Source of the DNA: Rhodobacteraceae bacterium UBA1943
GTDB taxonomy: Bacteria > Pseudomonadota > Alphaproteobacteria > Rhodobacterales > Rhodobacteraceae
Direction: 5' to 3'
Length of the DNA stretch: 27,746 nucleotides
NCBI GenBank assembly: GCA_002336845.1
Contig: DDEX01000034.1
Coordinates: forward strand, 1 to 27,746
A program made the translations under genes and the position numbers. Positions 23,389 through 27,746 of the stretch are shown piece by piece. Each line of letters opens with the position of its first letter. The stretch's first letter is position 1. Under the pieces are notes generated by a model, which searched no databases, had not been told where the DNA came from, and saw only the letters and a program-made list of their open reading frames with translations.

Positions 23389-24249
23389 ATGATTCTGGCT
23401 TTCGAGGTTGGCGGCAGCCGGATCCGCGCCGCGCGGGTTCAGGGCGCGCGGTTGGAGCCGTTAGGTGAATGCCCAACGCCCACCGATGACCTTGCGGCCT
23501 TCATCGCCGCACTGCGCAACTTTCTGACAGAGGAGAGCGCCGTCTCCCTGTCCATTGCCGGGGTCGTGGACCCGGTCAGCGGCAAGATCATCGTCGCAAA
23601 CATCCCGTGCCTGAACGGGCGCAGGGTCGCGTCAGACCTGACCGCCGCCCTTGGCCGCCCCGTCACAGTGCTGAATGACGCCGATTGCTTTGCCCTAGCC
23701 GAGGCGCGGCATGGCGCTGGGCGCGGCCATGACAGTGTCTTCGCGCTGATCCTGGGCACCGGGGTTGGCGGCGGGCTGGTGCTGAACGGGCGGCTGGTCA
23801 GCGGGCCGGGCGGTATTGCCGGGGAATGGGGCCATGGGCCGGTGGTGCGCGGCCCTTTTGCCCTGCCCTGCGGCTGCGGGCAGATGGGGTGCCTCGATCA
23901 ACTTGGTGGCGCGAGGGGGCTGGAGCGATTGCATCACCTGATCCATGGGCAAAACCTTTCGGCGCCAGAGATCGTCACCAACTGGCGGAACAGTAACGCT
24001 TTGGCGACCGAGACAATCACCGAATGGCGCACCATTCTGGGCGGGCCGCTGGCCATGCTGGTCAATACTCTGGGCGTCACTTGCCTGCCGGTTGGTGGCG
24101 GCCTTTCCAACGCGCCCGACCTGATTGCGGCGCTGGACGAAACGGTCCGCGCGGGGATCTTGCGCGGCACCGACGCGCCCCTTCTGGTGCCCGCACAGCT
24201 TGGGGCCGATGCCGGGCTGATCGGTGCCGCCGAAGCCGGTGCAGGTTGA
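23389..24249 (+). CDS. ROK family sugar kinase
   Basis: A 286-aa protein of the ROK family. The phosphate loop near the N-terminus is FEVGGSRIRAAR (residues 5-16, with G-S in place of the common G-T-K), the catalytic base is Asp97 in VLNDADCFALAE, and the zinc site is GEWGHG (Glu146, His149) with CGCGQMGC (Cys161, 163, 168). ROK kinases of this length phosphorylate N-acetylglucosamine, glucose, fructose or N-acetylmannosamine; the substrate is not clear here. The ATG follows a GGGAGGA ribosome-binding site. The next gene starts 48 bp downstream on the same strand. Confidence 0.88.
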   Translation: MILAFEVGGSRIRAARVQGARLEPLGECPTPTDDLAAFIAALRNFLTEESAVSLSIAGVVDPVSGKIIVANIPCLNGRRVASDLTAALGRPVTVLNDADCFALAEARHGAGRGHDSVFALILGTGVGGGLVLNGRLVSGPGGIAGEWGHGPVVRGPFALPCGCGQMGCLDQLGGARGLERLHHLIHGQNLSAPEIVTNWRNSNALATETITEWRTILGGPLAMLVNTLGVTCLPVGGGLSNAPDLIAALDETVRAGILRGTDAPLLVPAQLGADAGLIGAAEAGAG

Positions 24250-24297
24250 CAGCCGCGCCGCCTGGTAGTCCTCTGGCCCCACAACAAGAGGCCTGCC

Positions 24298-25071
24298 ATG
24301 GACATCACCCTGACTTTCGACCGCCCCGAGGATGGCCCGATGAGCGGCCCGGTGCAGGTGGGCTGGTTCCTGACTAGTGACAAGGGCGCCGTCCTTTATG
24401 ATCCACCCGAGCGGGTCAGCTTTCGCCAGACCAACCGGGCCCATGCCAAATCCGCCGCGCGCTGCCCCGGTGTGATCCAACTCGAAAGCCGGTATTTCAT
24501 GGTGAAATGCCCGTTCGACCTGCACATCGGCTTTGGCCGCGATGACAAGGGCAAGGCCCATCTGATCAACCGCGCCGGTGGCGCCAGCACGATTCGCGGC
24601 AACAAGCTGGGCGAAGTGCTGACGCTGGTGAACGAGGCAGAATGGCGCTATCCAGACCGCCCGACCATCCAGCTTTCGCTGCCCTACGGCTTCATCGCCG
24701 ATGAAACGGTGTATGTGACGCAGCTTTCCCCCTTTCTGCACTATCGCGCCGACACCCTGCCAGGCACCATCTTTGGCGGGCGCTTTCCGCTGAACATCTG
24801 GCCCCGCCCGTTGATGTGGGCCTTTGAATGGCACGAGCCGCAGAAAGACCTGATCCTGCGCCGGGGCGAGCCCCTGTTCTATGTGCAGTTCGAGGCGAGC
24901 GGCCCTGATCGCGCGATTCAACTGGTCGAGGCCGACCGAACGCCGGAATTGCAGAAATACATGGAACAGATCGGCGGGGTGGTGAACTACGTCAACCAGA
25001 CCTTCGGCCTGTTCAAGGCTGCCGAAGGCTTGCGGCCAAAACGCCTGCTGACGCCCAAGGCCCGCGATTGA
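24298..25071 (+). CDS. Conserved hypothetical protein, possibly DUF6065
   Basis: A 257-aa soluble protein with no signal peptide or membrane segment. Segments such as MVKCPFDLHIGFGRD, LSPFLHYRAD, GTIFGGRFPLNIWPRPLMWAFEW and GEPLFYVQFEA give a beta-rich, aromatic profile. It may belong to DUF6065, but I am not certain. AGAGG lies seven bases before the ATG. The stop overlaps the TTG start of the following beta-propeller gene, so the two are probably made together. No function can be assigned. Confidence 0.8.
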   Translation: MDITLTFDRPEDGPMSGPVQVGWFLTSDKGAVLYDPPERVSFRQTNRAHAKSAARCPGVIQLESRYFMVKCPFDLHIGFGRDDKGKAHLINRAGGASTIRGNKLGEVLTLVNEAEWRYPDRPTIQLSLPYGFIADETVYVTQLSPFLHYRADTLPGTIFGGRFPLNIWPRPLMWAFEWHEPQKDLILRRGEPLFYVQFEASGPDRAIQLVEADRTPELQKYMEQIGGVVNYVNQTFGLFKAAEGLRPKRLLTPKARD

Positions 25072-25955
25072 AAAGCCTGATCGAGACCTACCATGTCGCT
25101 ACCGATACCGTGCGGCTGGTGCTGGAGGTTGAAGGCCGGGTCGAGGCGCCGAACTGGTCGCCCGACGGGCGCTGGCTGATGGTCAACTCTGCCGGGCTGC
25201 TCTATCGCGTCCCGCTTGATGCCCCCCGGTTGGAGCGGATCGACACCGGCCCGGCCACCCGCTGCAACAACGATCACGGCTTCAGCCCGGATGGGCGAAC
25301 CCTCTATCTCTCCTCGCATCACGAAGGCCAAGGCGCGCAGATCTACCGGATGCCCGTTTCGGGTGGCACGTTGCAAAAGATCAGCCCGCAGGCCCCAAGC
25401 TGGTGGCACGCGGTTTCGCCAGATGGGAAAACTATTGCCTATCCGGCCGTTCGTGACGCATCAAAGGTGCTCGATATCTATACAATGTCAGCCCCGCGCA
25501 AGGCCGATCAGACTATGCCTTCCTCTCCCCTAGCGGGAGAAGGCTGGGATGAGGGGGCTTCCCGCGAGACCCGTCTGACCCATGGCATCGGCCATTCCGA
25601 CGGGCCGGATTTCAGCGCCGATGGCAGCCGCATCTACTGGAATTGCGATGCCACTGGCCACGCCCAGATCTGGGTGATGAACGCCGATGGCAGCGACCAG
25701 CACCCTCTTTTCACCGATAATCATGTAAACTGGTTCCCGCATCCGTCGCCATGCGGACGGCATCTGGTCTATCTCGCCTATCCGCCGGGCACCCAAGGCC
25801 ATCCGGCAGATTTGCCCGTGGCCCTTGTTCTCTGCTCACCCGATGGCAGAAATCGCCGCCGCATCCGCGAGCTTATCGGCGGGCAAGGCACGATGAACGT
25901 GCCGAACTGGGCACCAGACGGGTCGGCCTTCGCCTATATCCGCTACGAACCATAG
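25068..25955 (+). CDS. TolB-like beta-propeller protein with a repeat-derived insert
   Basis: A 295-aa protein built of WD40/PD40-like blades: NWSPDGRWLMV (29-39), GFSPDGRTLYLSS (71-83), AVSPDGKTIAYPA (115-127), DFSADGSRIYWN (181-192), PSPCGRHLVYLA and NWAPDGSAFAYIR at the C-terminus. It lacks a signal peptide and the N-terminal domain of periplasmic TolB, so it is not the Tol-Pal component. Start is the TTG at 25068, overlapping the previous stop (TTGA) with AAGG upstream. Residues about 142-165 interrupt a blade and contain SPLAGEGWDEG, the translation of a palindromic repeat. Its 3' end overlaps the convergent small gene by 13 bp. Confidence 0.82.
   Translation: MKSLIETYHVATDTVRLVLEVEGRVEAPNWSPDGRWLMVNSAGLLYRVPLDAPRLERIDTGPATRCNNDHGFSPDGRTLYLSSHHEGQGAQIYRMPVSGGTLQKISPQAPSWWHAVSPDGKTIAYPAVRDASKVLDIYTMSAPRKADQTMPSSPLAGEGWDEGASRETRLTHGIGHSDGPDFSADGSRIYWNCDATGHAQIWVMNADGSDQHPLFTDNHVNWFPHPSPCGRHLVYLAYPPGTQGHPADLPVALVLCSPDGRNRRRIRELIGGQGTMNVPNWAPDGSAFAYIRYEP
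25518..25559 (+). repeat. Palindromic repeat element inserted in a reading frame
   Basis: The sequence CTCTCCCCTAGCGGGAGAAGG followed by CTGGGATGAGGGGGC is a form of the CTCTCCC...GGGAGA palindromic element dispersed in many proteobacterial genomes. The TCTCCC/GGGAGA stem (25524-25529 with 25535-25540) has a 5-nt loop. It is read in frame and gives SPLAGEGWDEG, a peptide known from many unrelated hypothetical proteins. No second copy is in this window. Confidence 0.65.
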
Positions 25956-26302
25956 GGCGCAGGCGGCGCGCCCCAGGCAGAGATATGCACCTCTGCGCCG
26001 TCCGGGCCTGCCAGATGCTCGGGCGTCAGCCCGACGATCCGCAACCGCAACGGGCGGCCCTGCGCCAGCTCTGGCTGCAATATGCGCGACGCAGCCGGGC
26101 CCAACCTGCCCAGAATCATGTTCTTCTGCCGCGGGATGACCCCAAGCAAGGGCCGCCGGATCCGCGCCATCACGCCAATCGTGCCATCGTCCAGCGACAC
26201 GGCCTCTGCCGCGTCGCCCAGACACAGGCCCGCGCGGGCAACGTGAATCTGCAATCCCTGAATCTGCGCCTTGTGGATCAAGGGCCTGAGTGTTTCGTGC
26301 AT
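25943..26302 (-). CDS. Hypothetical protein
   Basis: A small protein of 119 aa from the ATG at 26302, or 127 aa from an in-frame ATG at 26326. The sequence looks like a real protein: LDDGTIGVMARIRRPLLGVIPRQKNMILGRLGPAASRIL followed by a beta-like LRLRIVGLTPEHL and a C-terminal AEVHISAWGAPP. I do not recognise the family and see no signal peptide or membrane segment. Ribosome-binding sites are weak at both starts. Its end overlaps the convergent TolB-like gene by 13 bp. Confidence 0.65.
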   Translation of the reverse strand: MHETLRPLIHKAQIQGLQIHVARAGLCLGDAAEAVSLDDGTIGVMARIRRPLLGVIPRQKNMILGRLGPAASRILQPELAQGRPLRLRIVGLTPEHLAGPDGAEVHISAWGAPPAPYGS

Positions 26303-26477
26303 GGCTGTCCCGCCTTTTTCGTGCATTGGGAGAGCTATTGCCCCGCAACACAAGCGCGGGTTTCCGCGCACGCGGCCAGCCGCGCACCCCCCATGCCGAT
26401 TTCGGCGGCTTTCCGCAAACCAAGATTCATCTGCAATTCAGCGTTTTGCGATATTTTCTCTGCCGATGTTGCGCAGT

Positions 26478-26506
26478 CTTGCAACGCCCCGATCCGCTTC
26501 CCATCT
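26478..26506 (+). promoter_or_regulatory. Heat-shock (RpoH-type) promoter of clpB
   Basis: CTTGCAA (26478-26484) and CCCATCT (26500-26506) are separated by 15 nt, a close match to the sigma-32 pattern CTTGAAA-N13-15-CCCATNT. It lies about 70 bp upstream of the clpB start, and clpB is a classic member of the RpoH regulon. No competing housekeeping promoter is obvious in the 200-bp gap. Confidence 0.7.
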
Positions 26507-26577
26507 CTCGGTCAAGGCCGGAACGGGCGTGCCTTTTCAGGGCGTCCAAAGCCGGTGCTTCAGAAAAGGAGATATCG

Positions 26578-27746
26578 ATGAATTTGGAGAAATTCACGGA
26601 ACGGTCGCGTGGTTTCCTGCAAGCCGCCCAGACGATTGCAATGCGCGAAAACCATCAGCGCGTTCTGCCCGATCACCTGTTGAAAGCCCTGATGGATGAC
26701 GATCAGGGCCTTGCATCTAACCTGATCCGCAAGGCGGGCGGCGCGCCCGACCGTGTGGCCGAGGCGATTGACGCCTCGATCGCCAAACTGCCCAAGGTCA
26801 CGGGTGGAGAAGGCAACACCTATATCGACCCCAGCCTTGTCCGCGTGCTGGACGAAGCCGAAGCGGTGGCCAAGAAGGCTGGCGACAGCTTTGTTCCCGT
26901 CGAACGCCTGCTGACCGCCCTGGCGCTGGTCAATACCCGTGCGCGCGATGCGCTGACGGCTGGGGCAGTGAATGCCCAAGGCCTGAACGCGGCTATCAAT
27001 GAGGTGCGCAAGGGTCGCACCGCCGACAGCGCCTCGTCCGAAGACACGATGGAGGCGTTGAAGAAATATGCCCGCGACCTGACCGAAGCCGCCGCCAGCG
27101 GCAAGATCGACCCGATCATCGGTCGTGACGAAGAGATTCGCCGCGCGATGCAGGTTCTTAGTCGCCGCACCAAGAATAACCCGGTGCTGATCGGCGAACC
27201 CGGTGTGGGTAAAACCGCGATTGCCGAGGGCCTTGCCCTGCGTATCGTCGATGGCGACGTGCCCGAATCCCTGCGCAACAAGAAGCTGATGGCGCTGGAC
27301 ATGGGCGCCCTGATCGCCGGTGCGAAGTATCGCGGCGAATTCGAAGAACGCCTAAAGGCCGTGCTGAATGAGGTTCAGTCGGCAAACGGCGAAATCATCC
27401 TGTTCATCGACGAGATGCACACCCTTGTCGGCGCCGGGAAATCCGACGGCGCGATGGATGCCGCCAACCTGATCAAGCCCGCGCTGGCGCGGGGTGAGCT
27501 GCATTGCGTTGGTGCCACCACGCTGGATGAATACCGCAAGTATGTGGAAAAAGACGCGGCCCTTGCCCGTCGCTTCCAGCCGGTGTTCGTCAACGAACCC
27601 TCGGTCGAGGATACCATCAGCATCCTGCGTGGTATCAAGGAGAAGTATGAGCTTCACCATGGCGTCCGCATCAGCGACTCGGCCCTTGTGGCGGCGGCGA
27701 CGCTCAGCCACCGCTACATCACCGACCGTTTCCTGCCCGACAAGGC
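26578..27746 (+). CDS. clpB: ClpB protein disaggregase, N-terminal part
   Basis: The first 389 residues of ClpB; the gene continues past the window end. Residues 1-145 form the N domain (FTERSRGFLQAAQTIAMRENHQ). The first AAA+ module follows, with IIGRDEEIRR, Walker A GEPGVGKT (about 208-215), Walker B ILFIDEMH, and the sensor/arginine-finger region GATTLDEYRKYVEKDAALARRFQ. ClpB works with DnaK to recover aggregated proteins after heat stress. AAGGAG lies six bases before the ATG, and a sigma-32-type promoter is upstream. Confidence 0.96.
   Translation, partial: MNLEKFTERSRGFLQAAQTIAMRENHQRVLPDHLLKALMDDDQGLASNLIRKAGGAPDRVAEAIDASIAKLPKVTGGEGNTYIDPSLVRVLDEAEAVAKKAGDSFVPVERLLTALALVNTRARDALTAGAVNAQGLNAAINEVRKGRTADSASSEDTMEALKKYARDLTEAAASGKIDPIIGRDEEIRRAMQVLSRRTKNNPVLIGEPGVGKTAIAEGLALRIVDGDVPESLRNKKLMALDMGALIAGAKYRGEFEERLKAVLNEVQSANGEIILFIDEMHTLVGAGKSDGAMDAANLIKPALARGELHCVGATTLDEYRKYVEKDAALARRFQPVFVNEPSVEDTISILRGIKEKYELHHGVRISDSALVAAATLSHRYITDRFLPDK

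Noticed and set aside
25068..25955. Tol-Pal component TolB
   Set aside because: The protein has TolB-like blades but no signal peptide or N-terminal domain, and no tolQRA or pal gene is nearby.
1..27746. CRISPR arrays, tRNA genes, insertion sequences, prophage genes
   Set aside because: No regularly spaced repeats, cloverleaf sequences, transposase motifs or phage genes were seen; the dispersed repeats are short and non-coding in origin.

Overview
The window looks like chromosomal DNA of an alphaproteobacterium of the family Rhodobacteraceae (Rhodobacter/Gemmobacter/Tabrizicola-like). Evidence: the 5' end of a 16S rRNA of alphaproteobacterial type, very GC-rich codon use, tightly overlapping operons, GTG and TTG starts, and three copies of a GC-rich 'GGAGTATTT...' intergenic element that I associate with this family. 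The genus is an inference; no search was run.

Layout. 1-185 is the 5' end of a 16S rRNA gene (minus strand). Its leader, a boxA-like site and a probable promoter fill 186-680. msrQ and msrP (754-2255, minus) encode the periplasmic methionine sulfoxide reductase. A class II HpcH/HpaI aldolase (2373-3134, plus) stands alone, converging on a long minus-strand catabolic region.

The catabolic region (3131-19723) is the notable part. Operon A (11383 down to 3131) encodes a periplasmic binding protein, a full Liv-type ABC importer (livH, livM, livG, livF) and an ATP-dependent hydantoinase/oxoprolinase pair (hyuA, hyuB). Operon B (19205 down to 11460) is six mutually overlapping genes: FAD subunit of a molybdenum hydroxylase, fused [2Fe-2S]/molybdopterin subunit, 6-hydroxynicotinate reductase homologue, UPF0280 (ApbE-like) protein, DUF1185/AA_synth protein and a polytopic membrane protein. 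A MarR regulator is divergent from operon B. A similar TGCA-centred imperfect palindrome lies upstream of both operons, so they may form one regulon. The simplest reading is uptake of an N-heterocyclic compound (nicotinate-like, lactam-forming), hydroxylation by the Mo enzyme, ring reduction by the Hnr homologue and ATP-driven ring opening by HyuAB. The substrate cannot be read from the sequence, and no enamidase gene is present.

Downstream are a TetR regulator divergent from a DgcA/N-methylproline-demethylase-type flavoprotein, with a TTGACA-N4-TGTCGA palindrome between them. Then come pyrF, a ROK sugar kinase, an unrecognised protein coupled to a TolB-like beta-propeller protein that carries an in-frame palindromic repeat insertion, a small hypothetical gene, and the 5' part of clpB behind a heat-shock-type promoter. 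The window ends inside clpB. I saw no tRNA, CRISPR array, transposase or phage gene.
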